Assembly (NCBI GenBank): GCA_036850595.1
Contig: CM072162.1
Location: 17,971,758-18,035,757 of the forward strand
DNA: 64,000 bases
Source: Rhyacichthys aspro
Lineage: Eukaryota > Chordata > Actinopteri > Gobiiformes > Rhyacichthyidae
Direction of reading: 5' to 3'
Both the position numbers and the translations under genes were made by a program. The notes under the pieces are model-generated. The model had not been told where the DNA came from, searched no databases, and was given only the letters and a program-made list of their open reading frames with translations. Below, in pieces: positions 13,759 through 28,446 of this stretch (positions within the stretch are counted from its first letter, which is position 1; every line of letters starts with the position of its first letter).

Positions 13759-16700
13759 AAACAGTTATGACTGGTTAGCTCATATTGAGCTTTGGGATGT
13801 CAAGTTTAATGGGAGGGGTTCCAGACTCACTTCACAGACATGTTGATAATTTCCCTAAAACTGACCAAAACATAACTACAAAAGTCATTTTAAACTGCTC
13901 CATTGCCATTTCCCATTAAATTCTGAAAAAGATATCTCGCAAACTCCATGTGTCTAAACTAAAAGGCAGCATCAGCATTACTAAAAGACATTGACGAGGC
14001 ATTAACCAAACAATGGTATAATAGTAAACCTTAAAAATTGAAAGTAGGTTGAAAAAAACACCTTTACTGGCAGTAGTTTAGGTTCAAGTGCTTGAGTCAG
14101 CATGCTCAGTGTCAGAGTCAGGAATAATTGCCCCAAACATGACTGGGGTGAAATGACAGAAAGCAGTGCGCTCCAGTGCCGCCAGGTGAGAGGCCACATA
14201 CCGAGGTAATTGTCTGAGTGAGAGTGCATGTATTCAAATCCATGTCCTCTGGTATGGCTCTGTTTGTTGAAACCAGTGGTGCAACCTGATAATGAGTGTA
14301 CGACTTAGGTGTGTGTAGTGTAAGGTTGCTCTCTTGTCTTTGGACAGCGTCATGTTTCAATCTCCTCCAAGAATCCGAGGCTCACAGTAAACACACGGAC
14401 AGTTCGCCGCGAGGAAAAGCCTCCGATTGGCTTGTGGAAAGAAAAGCAACGGTGTATTAACAGATACAGTGACAGTGTACAATACTGGCTTGACACAGTT
14501 GAATGAACCACTTTGACGCACTGACACTGTCAAATCTCATAATTACAAACACATGCAGACTTAATGAAATGCAGTTTTCCAGTCATTTTCACAGTTTGAG
14601 AATATTTTTTTTTACTAAAGTGTCCCATTCAGTGCAAATGTGTCTTTTTGTTTGTTGCAAATCCACAGTATCTATGCATCTAGGTCTATGTATGTAACTG
14701 TAACCCTCTTCGTGTGACTGGAGCAGGTTAAGGCTGCTGGGTTGGTCCGTAGGTGAGCCAGTGAGGCAGTATGGGTAAGGCGATCCACCTGAGAACTGCC
14801 CAGGGAATTGTGAAGCATTGTGCCGAGGAAAAAGGCAGGGCCCTGCAGCGTGTGTCCGCTGAATAAGAGCCACTTGTGCCATTTTACACACCACACAATA
14901 ACACCACCACAGGATGAGCCAATCATATCAACAGGCTATTCTTCCTCACTGTGCCGTGACCTTGTGTACAAATACCTGCAATTATCACTTCCCAACCCAA
15001 CTTTAGCTCCAAGACGAACAATACTGACACCCATTCCCTTTGTTTCTCTGTAAAACACGTGGACTAGAGTTCCATACTCTACCTGGGTTTAGTTCAGCAA
15101 GAAACTGATAGCTTTCCTCTCCTGAAAAACACAATTAGAAGATGCTTACACATTTAAAATACAACTATTAGAGGTGCAATTAAGTTGTTTTCTTCCATTT
15201 ACTCCTTTACTATAGAGATTACTTTTAATTTGTCTCATTTTCAGCTTGCAGCAGACTTAATGACCTGTTGCTGTGGGTGGCCTAGTTTACACTTAGATTT
15301 AATTACATCTTTTTCACCAAGACAACTGTTGAGGGTTTAGGATTTAATGACAAAAAGAGAATTAGATACTTACAATGGAACATTTCTAGAGCGTGTTTTG
15401 ACCATACTGTAACGATCATGTATTTTAAGATGCATGTTCATATATAACTCTACAATATATACAGTTACAAATGACACAAATGAACAAAATGAATTCTTCT
15501 TTAACAGAGATATATGGCCTTGTTTCTCAGAGTGCATCACGAGGGTAACAGGTTCACAGCCATAGGGTAACACATCATATTAAATTTCACATTTTTCCAT
15601 TTCAAACATACTTCACATAAGTGCCAGAGCTGCACTTTTTGGTCGGTCAGGTTGAGACATTTTTAGGTGTCAGCAGAAACGCTCACTCTGATGATTTACA
15701 ATTGGCCCATGAATGACAGGTAGGGTCTGTCAAGAGTTTGAGGAGGGGTTTTTGGGGCAAGACTCGACAGATGAGGGAGGTCCACATCGACTTAAAGGTA
15801 AGATATGTCTTTGTCCAGTTGCCAAACATCAATGCCGCCACCGCTCAGGTTAAGATGTTTCAAAATCCTCTTGTCCCGGGACAGGCTGAAATTGTAAAAG
15901 ATGAGGTGGGGGCACGCCTTTCACATACAACTCTCCTTTATTTGGTGCTTCTACCTGTCACTCACTCGAACACAGAGCAGAAAGCAAAAAGGTGGAAGAA
16001 GAATAAAGGAGTGGGTCGTGTTAATAGCTGCTGTCAATCTCTCCTCTGACCTCTCCTGCACATTCCTGCCCTTCTTTGCTTATTAGCCGTATATTAACTT
16101 TTCCATTTGTCTCTGCTCACCCCTGACGGGCTGCGTGTTGTCATCCGGGCGTCACAGACAGCCACATGCGAGCGTTTGAGCGCCGGGCACAAAGGTAGCT
16201 CTGTTTTTCCAGACGCGAGGCAGCCGTGCAAATTGAAGCGTTGGTACAGACTGTGACAGCTAAAATGGACTGAGTGCAGGATGCGTGTGCGTGTCTTTCG
16301 AGTGAACGTGTGGATGTGCGCACACGTGTGGAGTAAACCGACCTCCCCCCTCCATGCCCCGCCAACACCTGAAGCTTATTAAACATAAATCTCTGCCGCG
16401 CCGTGGACGTAACCCGAAACCCATATTGACTTTTAGGGGGAGCTTCATAAATCTTTGGGGTTCGCTCTTTCCTCTCTCGTCAACATTCCTCATATATCCT
16501 GCAGAATGTGTTTCCAAAATGAAAACACTTGCCACTCTGCTGTTGACAAACTATTTAAAGTTTATAAGCGGGCTAAACAAAGCTAGCTCAAGAACAGAGA
16601 GACAGACCAACACATAAATATTGATTCTTCTGAGATGAAAAGGACAGATGTTACAAGTGATGGCATTTGGGAGAAATATAACAGTGCTTTCTGAAGGAAT

Positions 16701-18867
16701 GTGAGAAGTGTTCCTATTATAGTGACAACACAGGAAAGGACTCCCATATGTCACTGTTAGTCTCCTGCATTTCTGCTGCAGATTTTCCACAGATTTGTGA
16801 GGAATGACAAAATGTAAAGTTTAGACTCAGTGGCAAATGGTCTAAATTTTGATTTACACTGGATTTTTCATGTTATGCCCTTTATTTTTTTACCTTTTAT
16901 GGCGCTGGTACATTTTCAGCTTGGATGTCTGTCCAGCCTAGAAGCCTATTATTAAGATTATATATGACTCACTTTGCTCAAATTCCATATTCCACAACTT
17001 TATCCTTATTAAAAAAAAAATTAAAAAAATCTGTCAATCTTTTTTTTTGCTGGAAACTAAAACAATGGTGTTCACTTTGTCACAAGAAAATAATATACAG
17101 TTTCAGTAAGTTACGGGGGAAACATTAGGTTACAACATTTTATTTAAACATTAATGGCTCCATAACATGTTGGACTTTGGCCTTTTTCACAACTTATATA
17201 GTAAACCTGCCTGGCTTTAATAAAATCTGATTCAAATTGACAGTTTATGAATATCTTTTCACATATAAGTTCCTTTTGTGCCCAGTTTTGTTGCCCGATC
17301 ATCCTACAGGCTGCAGTGCTGTAATGAGGGATGTAAATATGGAGGTAATAAGGATTATGGGATATTGCTGACATATGATGTGTGAATGTTACAGTAAAAG
17401 CACACGAACAGATTGTGTTACCTCTGCTTTTGTGTTTTTTATGCAAATTATCCGTGTCAGTTAGCATTTTTAAGTGGTTTGCCTTTTTTGCCGTGTTGCT
17501 CGTGCAGCATAAATGGGGCACAGACTGAACATGATGAGATCCTGGAGAGAGAAGTATCTATGTTTTCTCTGTTTTTTAATAGATATTTATCAAAATGTAA
17601 AATGCCCAAATAAACCTCATGCAAATATGCAACAATGCACACAATTTAAAAAAGACGCTAAATGCTCCGACTTTTATGTTTGCACTAACTTAAAATGAAA
17701 ATGAAATGAATGAATGAAAATAAAAATGGCACCCGGTATGTGAAGCTGGAGACAGAAAAGACAGAAGGTGATGACTGCTTCGCACATGAGCTGCATTTTG
17801 GATGAATACATTAACAGGAAAAGGGATGAAAATGATACCAAGACTTGTGAGAACACCAAAGCATCATAATACGTCTCAACATCTGGGTGCTATTCTCATT
17901 TAAGCAAGAGACACAGCGGCAGGATGTTCCAGACCAGAGGGGACCCGGTTTGAATTTGTGGCTGCACCACTGGCTGCCAATGCCCAAAGCCCAAAAGTTC
18001 ATGACACGCTTCTCTCTCTGGAAAGAATGAGCCACCTCAGCCGACAATGAGAAGAAAAAAATGCAATAGTTTGTGTTTGAATGTGAAAGACTGGCATTGA
18101 AATGGATGAAAAGGTGATGGAGGAAAGTTGAGGTGTTATAAAATGTATATATGCACAAAGAGGCCTCTGTGCAGGGGTAGACAGGGGTCACGAGCATCAG
18201 CCCACTGCCACTGCCTCCCTCAGGGAAACCTTCCAATGAAGCAGGGTGAGCTCATATAAATAACACGGCAAATAAGGAAAAAGTGAGTGCATAAAAAAAG
18301 ACCAGAGCGGAAGAAGGGCATGAGAGGAAAAGGGAAAAATGCGACGGTGGTGGCACTGCTCGCTGAACAGAGATTTCTTCTCTCAATGCGACAATGTCTC
18401 GTTGTTTTCCCGAGGACAGAGGGTCGTGAGGAAACCACTGGAGTCGTGGAATGTATGAGTCTCATTCATTACAGCCTTTTCTCTGTTTAAAAGATCCCCT
18501 GTAATAATAGTTGTGCTCGCATACATAAATACAACAGTGATTTCCTTTGGCAGGCAGAGCACTTATGACATGAACCCCCAACAGGCCGAGGAGACGCAGG
18601 ATGGATATGTCTGTGTTCATGGACTCATGCTTTTGTGTATTTGTGCCTGTCAAGTGCTGATGGTTTACACAAGAAACTTTTTACCCCCTGCACAGAAACA
18701 GCCATAGGACAAACTGTCTATAAAGAAGATACTGATGAGTAATATAGAAAAATACCTATTTCATTGTACTACACAGCTATAACTGTACTTGTTTTGATCA
18801 AGTTTCATTTTTATATTATTTTATTTTTCTAAAATCCTAGTAGTCTGAATGTAGCTCCTCGTTATTG
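13759..18867. other. intergenic, no gene recognised
   Basis: The longest frames here (for example 15738-16049 plus and 17811-18236 minus) show no domain and no conserved pattern. The 15720-15900 and 16090-16460 patches are relatively GC-rich and could be regulatory; nothing in the sequence proves it. Confidence 0.55.
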
Positions 18868-19065
18868 TAGTGGTGAGCACCCCCGCCTGTCAAGTTGGAG
18901 TTCTGGTCACAATTTCCCAATCATGAGCCAAAACTCCAGTCGCAGTTTGGGGGCTGTGTCAGGAAGGGTATCTGGTGTAAAAACTTTGCCAGATTAAATA
19001 TAAGCACCACTAAAGTATTTACTGTGGCCACCCCTGAAGGAGCCGCTGAAAGAAATGTGAAAGTT
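18868..19065 (+). mobile_element. SINE-like remnant with conserved 3' domain
   Basis: A degenerate tRNA-like head (GTGGTGAGCACCCCCGCCTG) is followed by GGAAGGGTATCTGGTGTAAA and by CTGTGGCCACCCCTGAAGGA with CCGCTGAAAG after it. The middle and 3' parts resemble a widespread teleost repeat whose usual form is TGTGGCGACCCCTAA. The TGTGGCGACCCC segment recurs at 6330-6371. Family name not certain. Confidence 0.55.
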
Positions 19066-22000
19066 TGTTTGTTGTAATAATTCTGAGAAGTCAACAAAAT
19101 AATAATAATAATAGTGATTTTTATCTCTGACGCTGCACAAAATGTACATCGTTAAAACTATTTGAATAATATTATGGCAAAATGTGTGGTCAGAGCAGAA
19201 AATAAAGTACAAAATAATGTGTCATGTTAAATTGAGTCACTTTAGTGGCTTTGTTGTTCACTGCAGAACCCCTTTCAAAGCCACACAAAATAAAGCTCTG
19301 AAGTCATTCTTCCAGAAGGACGTCCTGCAAGCGTCCTGCGAGTGGTACTGGCCAGCTACACAAACAAAACAAAACACAGGATAAACCACAAGGAAGTGGG
19401 AGGCAGGCGTCAAGTTGAAGTGTTTTCTACCTCGGCCTGTCGAGACAAGCAGCGCCGAGGCAGACCATTCTCCATATGCAGCTCCACTAACCCATAAAGA
19501 TTAACTATCTGATTGTCCCATGAGAATCCAGACTGAACTCTTTGTGATGGGAAACACACACGAGAGGTGAGATTAATGGGGCATTATCCAAAGTCCCCCC
19601 CCCCACACTACTGCCTCTTCTGTCCCATTTTCCAATACAGTAAGTCTCTGCTCAAGAGAGGCGGACATAAATATTTACACTAATTAGATACATGCATGTA
19701 AGGACAGGACTTCCACCGGAGAAATGCAACAGACGCTGAGAGTGGATTAGAAAAAGGAAGGACATATGGTCTGGAAATGGAAAAAATCACAATATAAACC
19801 TAAAGCTCCTGCCAGAAAATACAAATGAGTAGAGACATCATGTAGGACTGATATGAATGGGAACAGTGGGACTCTTCACAACACACAAATGTTACATGGA
19901 CTACTGTCAAACCAGTCTTGGATTTACATTTTAAAAGTGCACTGTGTAACATTTCCTGGTTTACAGCTGAACCAAAGAGTCACAACTATGTTTCTGTGTC
20001 AGAATAACACTCTCTCACTAATGTCTTCTTTAAACACATCAGCTTCCGAAACATTTATCAAATATGTATGTTAACTAAATGGGTTTCCTTTCTAAATTTG
20101 AAAATAACTAATTGAGATTAAAGATTAATTAAAGGCTATTAGTTAAAAAAAAAAGTAAAAAAGTGACATTTTGCATATCTCCAGCTAACAACTCAGTTTG
20201 TATTACTGCAGCTAACCTTTTTTTTTTCTTTTTTCTGAATGATACGTCGTCAGATTTGAGCAGACGTAACACAAGAACGTTTGTAGAGCTGTGACGTTGA
20301 GCTCAGACCTGACTTAGAGGCACAGAAACTATGCCATAGCCTAGCCAAGTTCCATAGGGAAACAGGGCGTGACTTTGTGGTATGATGTATGACATAATGA
20401 GTACAACCTTTATGACTAATGGTATGAAATTATTGTAACTACATATGATTAAAATGAGAAAAGAAGGTATTTTCCTGGGTTCACTGTAGTTTCACAAGCT
20501 CAGACTTGCTTGTGGCTGTGGTTTAATCAGTTATTTTTCTGGATGATTGCACTTTCGTCATGCTGGTTATGTCTCTCTTTGGCTACGAGGCAAATGACTT
20601 CACTGAACTCAACTTGGAGGTTGACCTTTGACCCCGTACCAAGCCTCACGGTACTTAGATTCAAACGGCATGACCTGTTCAGAGAGAGATGAGCTGGAGC
20701 ATGTACGGCGTAACAAAGAGGGCTCACCTGAAAACAACGGACAATTATGAAACAAGAAATTGAAAAAGAAGTGTTTACCATCAGACGTGTGACTGACATA
20801 GAAGTACAGATCAATATTTACAGCTACGACTGACATAAAGAGAGGAGACAGAGGGTATGTAGCAGCCTCTTGGGAAACGTTAGGAGTTCCTAAGTGGGCC
20901 AAAACAAACTGTGTATGGTGGTAAGCAGATGGTTGTTCTAACTGATGCGTGTCTCCTATGCTACGATTGATTTCCTGTTGCCAAAGCCGACAGAAAGTGA
21001 TCTGGTAAATTAAGTGTGGGGCTCTAACTCATTCTGACAAACTCTGGACTCACGTGAAAAGCAACTGTCCTGTTTTTGTGCATTATTATCATATTCTGAT
21101 TTAAAGACCAGAATAAGCCAGTGTCCCCATTGTGCTCTGGAGAACTCTGTACATTCTGTTTCATGTATAGCTGCTGACAAACTGCACAAATTCATTCAAG
21201 TGACACGGCTATAGCAAAAATAAAGTTGCAAGTCTGGTACAACAACAAACAAATGGTTAACCAGCCATGTGTGTAAAATAATGATATTTAATAGTTAATA
21301 GTACAGTGCTTTGTGTAAGACTCAGTCATAAGAGCAAGATGTTTTCAGATAAATAAATCACTAGGTTCGGTAAAACATATAAATGTTGATTGAGAGGTTC
21401 TTGTCTACTGCAATCTGACAAACTCCTGTCAGAGATCATAAATCAGCAGTGTTTGCAGACACCTTTGGTACGTTGTAAGTCACTGCAGTGAGCAGTGGCT
21501 GAGCTCCTTAAAGAAGCTCTAATCAGTCTTTCTTTCTCTCACACCTGGACCAGCTCCAGGGCCAAGGCTATAAAGAGTTGTCAGTCAAAAAGCTTAAGCT
21601 GCTGTGTGCTGGCTCGGGGCACCACTTAACCCTCTTTCACAAACTGCACCTGACTGAGCTTGTGCCGGGACATCACTTTGCCTCCAGCGATTCAACAAAA
21701 CATCAGCTTGGCCTGAACGTACGGGCACTTGTGCCAGCCGCTGTCAGAAAGAGAAAAGGATGTCGAAATGAGACAGAAACGTGTTTGGTTTGTGTCTGAT
21801 CTGATGATCTGTGGGAAAAAAGACTTGGATGATGGAGTGGGAAGGTGCTTTGATATATCAACACCACACAGTAATGGACTGAGACTAGAGTGTACCAAGA
21901 CTTTAAGAGAGGCCAAAACCAGGGCACAAGCAGTACACCACAAATCCAGTCTCTAATCGCAAATGATAAATAGGACAGAATTACTCAGGTTTGTCTTGAT

Positions 22001-25000
22001 TTTAAAACTAATTCCCTACTAAATACTAGGGACAGACCCAGGCATGTCCAAACACCACCAAGTGCAGATACCAATAACTGAGTACTTGCTGATACTGAGT
22101 AAAGAGACAAGTATGTAGTATTTATCATCTTCCTCTTTATTTCAGCAGTACTTCAGAAAGAGAGGGAGCAATGGAAACTCAGAGCGCTGTCCACAAGGTG
22201 CTCCTATCACAATATCAGAGGAGGTCAAACCAGAATGAGTATGTGGGAAACCATAACTACAACACTAATATTCTTGCACTTTCACTGCCCTCAAAGATCT
22301 TGGCAATCTACAGTGAAGCGAGATACTGTAAGAAAACAAAGCACAAGCCCCGCGGCACTGGGCCCGAGCCCCTCTCACACAGTCTGTACACTGACCACTG
22401 CCAGAGCAAACATGGTGGCTGTTATTGTAGAGGACAATTACATACACTTATAAAATATAGTCCTCAGCCAGCGCCTCCTTTTTTTAAAGCCACATTGAAT
22501 AGAAGAACAAACACAGGGAGCAGCGGTCTCTCTAACACACCCAGAGTTAAAACACACGGTCGCACATAGACACACGTGGGTCTGTACATTTAGCTCCAAC
22601 CATCCGTGAACTCTCAGGCATCCACTTTCACCCAGCCCCACTGTTCGTCTAGCGACCCCGCTGTCCAGAGTCCAAATGGTACAATTATCTGCAATTTATG
22701 CTCAGAGCAAACGGATCACTTCCCCAGTAAATGAAATTCCCCATTAGGAAGAGCAACAACAGGGAAGAGATAAGGAGTAGTTCCCTGCTTTAAGACAAAT
22801 GACAAAGAGTTGGAGCCGTGGCCCTCAATCTCGAGGTCTTCTTGATCAGGTGGAAGAGATTTTTACAATTCCTTAAAGAGTGTAAACAATTAAAAAATGC
22901 TTTAATCAGAGTGAACGAGTCATTAAGAAAACTTAAACTTTTCCCTCGACAAACAAAGCTATTACTGAGGCTAATATCGCTCTTTAAAGAAGGATGAGAA
23001 ATTAAAATATCAGTGAAATCCAATGCTTTGCTTGGATCCAGTGCACTCCCATTAGTGTTTCAACATCTATTAATCACATTAATGAGTTTAAAGAAGTCAG
23101 TGGCGAAACAAGCGATCACTGAGGCTCTGTTTCACTAATGTTGGAGCTATAAAGACCGTTGGCCCATGTCCAGCTCTGTTCAGACCAGGAAATAAATGTA
23201 TTCACATGGCTGTTGTGTGTTTACATTACAAACACTGCAGGAGCAATTCTTATAAAAATATATGGCAAACATTGGATGGGTTCCCAGTGTAAATGTCTTG
23301 TTCAAGTGTTATTTATGATAAATAAAACTGGTCCAAGTTTTAAATTGAGTTTTACGAGGCATTGAGTTGCACAAGCTCCCAGGTGCTTAACTCAAATGAA
23401 CGATTATCTTGATCTACTGTACATCCTGTGCTTTTGCTCACATGCACTTGTCGGGACACGTAGACCTTTGCTCACACTATAGCGGGCTTTATGTATAAAT
23501 ATGTACACAGTTCTGGGTTAAGACGCAGGGCTTAAAAGGAAAATTCCATCATTGGACTCCTTGAGAGTGTACTGTTGGTGTTACAATGCTCTTTTTTTTA
23601 CTGTTTCTACCTCCTACAGGTCCTATTTTAAATGTTTTACTCAATGAAATGGAAAGAGTATGATGCATCCATTTTAATACAATAGAATTAGCTGGATGCC
23701 ATGAATACCACATTATTTTCATCTGGAAACAATCAGAGAAAATGAGAAGGCACATATCTATCATCATTTTCAATATTTGTCCATTCACAATAGTCTAATT
23801 ACAGTCTAATACTCTAATATTAATATTGTTCTTAAGTTATTTTTAAAGTCCTGCTTTTTCAACTTAAAAGCTGAAACTCAAAAGCTTATTGTTGATTATT
23901 GAATAATTGTTTACAGCCACATTAAAAGTCTGATTAATTCACACACATTCCTAAAGACTTCAAGGTCACCTGTGAACTTGGACGTAAAAGAGAATAAATG
24001 GCTCTAGTGGCCAGCTCTAATGATTTATCTGTCATCAGTTTTCATTAAGCGCCCTGTTTGCCAAGGTGAGACGGTTCCTTCTCCAGTCTAGACTGAGACG
24101 GGGCTGTGGAGGAAACTTTAACCAGCTCCGTAACCCTAACTTCCTGTAAAAAAACACTGGCATGTGCGTACACTGTCGGTCAGGACGATGGACTTGTGTC
24201 CTTTAAGGCAAATTCCAGCAAAGTCATCATTTGGAAGAAAAATTACATGCTTCATAAATTCTGCCGTTTTCTGTGTGTTGCTTGGGCAATCATATGCTTG
24301 TCTAGTTTCCAGGAATTCCTCAAAGATATGGACAGGGTTTGCACACAAAGCAAAACAACACAATTAAACTACCTTTAATGTTGCATAATACTTCCATATA
24401 TGTATAAAAATCTACCTTTGTCACAACAGTGAAGGTTCAGGACATGAACCAGAGCCTCCACTGTGTCACTTTAGACGTATCACACTTATCTTTTCTTCAA
24501 AAACTCAGGAAGACTCCTGACAGTGTTTAGACAAATGCTAAAGCTGCTGTTTCTCGTTAAAACCTCCCTGCTGTGTTCTCTTTGTGCAGAGAAAAAAAAA
24601 CTATACTGAAGCTGTCACTAGATGGAGCTAAAATGTGAAATAAAACTGAAAAACTCAAATCTGATGCAGAGTATTGGAAAAGCAAACATCCAAGGACAAA
24701 CTGAGGCAGCAATGGTTTTCCCACAACACTTAAAGACAGGGTGATTAACAGGGATTTGAGGGGAGCTATTTGATTTAATTTGAACATTAATATCACAAAT
24801 ATGTAACTGATCTGGGTTTATCGCAGTCAAGCAGACAGCACAGATAGCCATCAGGGGCTAAAGCTAACCCAAAATGCTCTTTCATATCTGCACTTATAAA
24901 TAGGTTTAAATCAAATCTCCAAAAATTGAAGTAAAAACCAGCCAGTGACTTAACATGCTCCCTCTTCCAAGAATAGGCTGTACCACAACGTCCGGGATTG

Positions 25001-28000
25001 GATTTTGTGATAAGCCAGCCATATGAGCTGCATTCTCCGTCTGCTGTGACCCGGCTGCATGTGAGCTGCAATAACAAAGGCGCTCAGCAGTGGGCCCCAG
25101 GGTCCGTTTACTCAGTGGCGTAATGTTTGTGCTCTCATGGCCCTCACAGCGGCCGAGCACAGTCCTTTATCAGGGGCCCGGGCCGAGCCTCTGCAAGGCT
25201 GTGGCTGCACCGCACTGTGTACTCTACCACTGCAAACAACCAGCACTAAGGACAGAGAGGAGCAGAGGGTGAGGAGTTAAAGTGAGCGATGGAAAACACA
25301 GGGATCTGAAGTCTGGGGTCTTGGTTGCTTTCCATAAAGAGGCCTCAGTCCTGGCTCTTCCAAATGCAGAGACAAGAGGAGGGTCGAGGTGCATTCCTCT
25401 CCTCGTGCCCTGGAGGGGTGTTGGCTTGGGCTGCAAAACAAGGAGTGAAGGCAGAAAGCCGCAGTCGACACACAGGCCTCGGCTAATGCTCTGTCAGACA
25501 AAAAGCAAGTGAGAGCTGTCTATGGGTTCATCGTCTTCTCTAGACCAAACATTTGACCGGCCAAAGAGACTCAATGTCTCCTCAAAGAATATGAAAAATG
25601 CATGAATTGTACAAAACAAACTCAGCAGCAAGAAAATAGTTGTTATTTTAAGACAAGCAGGAGAACAACAAGGGCTGATAGAAAACATGCCCTGCTGCGA
25701 ACCGAGCTGAACTCATTCGGTTGTTGGTGAGTCACAGTGCCAGGCCAGCCGGGGGAACAGGACTACACCATATTTTCCATCTTCATTGATGTTTTTTGGG
25801 GGTTTTTTGTCTCTGAATGGCACAGGAAAATCAATTTCCAGCTCTGTGCTTTTCTTAAAATCGCCTAAAAGAATAGTGCTTAATGTCGCCATAAGGTCAA
25901 TTCAGCCTAATTGGAAATAACACATCTATAAATACCTTCCGACCACAGAAACAAAAAGAATAGTTTTGGACAAAGTAATCCCTGAAGACACGAAGAGGAA
26001 TCAATCATGTTGAAGTGATGATGATGCCTCTTTAAAAAGGAACAACTCCACATCCAAAATGAAATCATCATTTCCTCTGCAGGATTAGCTTCAGCAGCAC
26101 GATGCCAGTGACTGATGCGGAAATCTACCCAAAACCCACCAATAAACCTGTTCCAGTTTAGGAGAAACCATCCCATACTGTGACCTAAAGAGGCCTTCCT
26201 TCCCTTAAGCAGCCAACCCTCCAACCACAGCTCCCTCTGACATTCTCCTGTGTTTTTTCAACAAACCAACAGCAAAATGGGTGCAGGCCTGCAAACTGTT
26301 TAGCAACACACCCATAAAAAGGGCAGACATGGAGATGGAGCGCTCTTTTCGCTCTCTAAAAGTAGAGGAATGTTAAGCGTATCCCTAAGAAGATTAGGGG
26401 TCTCCTTGCTAAAGCACACAGCCTTCCATCGATGTGCCAAAGGACCCGTGCAGATCAAAGCCACCTTGGACTTCCTCGTCATTAGCCATGGCTTATCCCC
26501 AAATGCTTTCACCCGCTGCTACTGACCCCTCTCATTATCCCAGCACAACCATCACTTGGGCTGGCTTCAGAAACAGTGCAGGGCTCTGGCACAGGATGTG
26601 ATCCCCTTTTAAAGACCCCATTCCTGTTATTGAAAAAGTTACACTCACTTACTCAAATTCAGATGTAAACAGTAAAGGCACAGATGGCCTTGAACAGAAC
26701 TCTATGAATCTATAGTAAACAACAGTCCACAGTTCACCGCTTTACACATGTCATGATCTATATTAGAAAGGCCATGTGCACAGAGGGAAAAACAGGCTTG
26801 AAAACAATAGGTTCAGTCTGAAAAGAGGTGAAAAGTTGTAATGTTTGGTTTTATTCTTTTGATTTTTCTGTTCAGTTGTTTAAAAAAAAAAATTCATTGG
26901 CTCCTTTTGGTCTGGAACCCATTAATGTAAATGCTTTCCTGCCAACGCTATTATAGGCACATTAAGACACTTATAGCTCTGAATCAAAACAAAAATTGTC
27001 CGTCTGAGCCAAACAATTACACTATATATTGTTCAAAAAATAGAAAGGCTTGTTCAGGAGCTGAGTAGCTTGAGTGAAGTAGTCACAGAAAGACAATTAC
27101 TCTAAAGCAGCTACTAAATTAAATATATACTCAAACAGTGCAGCTGGGTCACCTCAAACACATCATCTGCACTGACCTCTCTCACTGAGTCAACACAGCT
27201 TACTGTCTGACGGGAAATAATCTGAAGTGATGTTGAGTGAGACATTCCTTTACACTACAAACCATCCATCTCTTTCTATGAAACAAGGGCAGGTCTGTCA
27301 CACAAAGATGACTTTTTTCAAAGCAGCATACAGTCCCGTGTAAAGCAATCCAAGCGTTTAGTGTGTTTGCTCAGGGCGTGGGGAGCTCGCGATGGCAGGA
27401 CTGCTCGGGGCCACCTGAGCGAGAGAGAGCTAGTGCACCTGTTCTGTGTTTGGTCAACAGTGCAATCGTAGCCCAGTCAAACGGGACAATGCTATCACTG
27501 ACGATCTGTACAGCAATCCACCGCTTATCTCATATTGGCTCTGATTGCAGCCATTCAGGCCAATTAGGTTCCCTCGTCCTGTTCAGTTCCTGCCCCGCGG
27601 CGCCGAGCCACGCCGTATGGCTGTTACAGTTCCTGGATGAGGCCAAGGCGACCCGGGCACTGGGGGAATTAAGCCAAGTCACATCCCATTTCAAGAGTGT
27701 GATGTTCTCAGACAAAATAACATACAGTAGGTTCATAGGATTTTGAGATCAGGTTTTATATAAGCTCAGGGTTAAATTAATTAGTAATATTTGGTGCTTT
27801 GTTCCGGCCCAGTCTCCAATTTTTCTCAAAAGACAGAAGGCAGGCATAAAACAAACCCCAGGACCACCTCGGTTTATTTTTGAGGAAAGTCTTACACTGA
27901 CAAAATAAAGGGTGGTTAAGTTTAATTCTGTGCAGACTACACAACATAACAGTGTTGTCAATATCTTTCAAGCTTTTAATAAAAACCTGGGGCATCAACA

Positions 28001-28073
28001 CAAAATTCTAAAGGACTTTTTCTATATCAGCAGAAAAAAGACGTCAGCTGATCAATTTTCTATATATTATGCC
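19066..28073. other. intergenic, no gene recognised
   Basis: Apart from the MITE end near 19931, only short chance frames are seen. A possible decayed transposon with TAGGGACAGACCCAGG and repeated GATACTGAGTA motifs lies near 22026-22120. GC-rich patches occur at 25085-25230 and 27360-27660; the latter has CCCCGCGGCGCCGAGCCACG and a 127-codon frame that I cannot relate to any family. Confidence 0.55.
19931..19972 (+). repeat. single MITE end, TTAAAAGTGCACTGTGTAAC type
   Basis: The start TTAAAAGTGCACTGTGTAAC is followed after ten bases by TTACAGCTGAAC. The same arrangement with identical spacing occurs at 54739-54780. The terminus resembles the ends of the MITE at 28074-28446. I did not find the opposite end. 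Confidence 0.5.
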
Positions 28074-28446
28074 TTAAAGCAACACTATGTAACTTTTTAA
28101 GCTGTATATCCACAAATGGTCAAAAGAAGACAAAATGCTGTGGCAAAACTTACAAGCGACTGTTTCATAAACATTTAATAGATATCCTGGTTTTAATGTC
28201 ACTTTGTATTGATGTCACATGTTTTGGCCAGATATGGGATTTCATGGGATGGTAGCGTGCCCCAAAACTCACAGTTACAGATTAAAGTATCTTCCAAACC
28301 GGGTGCACTTTGTCTTTGATGTGATGATGAGTGTTTACTTGCTTTGTTTTATGTCCAGAAACCATCAAGATGAACTGGATGGATATTATTTTAATGATTT
28401 TCAGGCTCCAGATCTTGTGGCAGAAAGTTACGTAGTGTTGCTTTAA
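28074..28446. mobile_element. TTAA-flanked MITE with 23-bp terminal inverted repeats, 373 bp
   Basis: The left end (28074-28096) begins TTAAAGCAACACTATGTAAC. The right end (28424-28446) is its reverse complement with a single difference in 23 bases. Both ends carry TTAA, the target duplication used by piggyBac and Kolobok superfamilies; the AAAG(G)TGCACTATGTAAC-like terminus is reminiscent of fish Kolobok-type MITEs. The interior has no transposase frame. Confidence 0.85.

Noticed and set aside
22026..22120. Transposon-like segment with TAGGGACAGACCC and repeated GATACTGAGTA
   Set aside because: It resembles a known kind of fish element, but no inverted end or target duplication could be defined, so it is mentioned only as a possibility.
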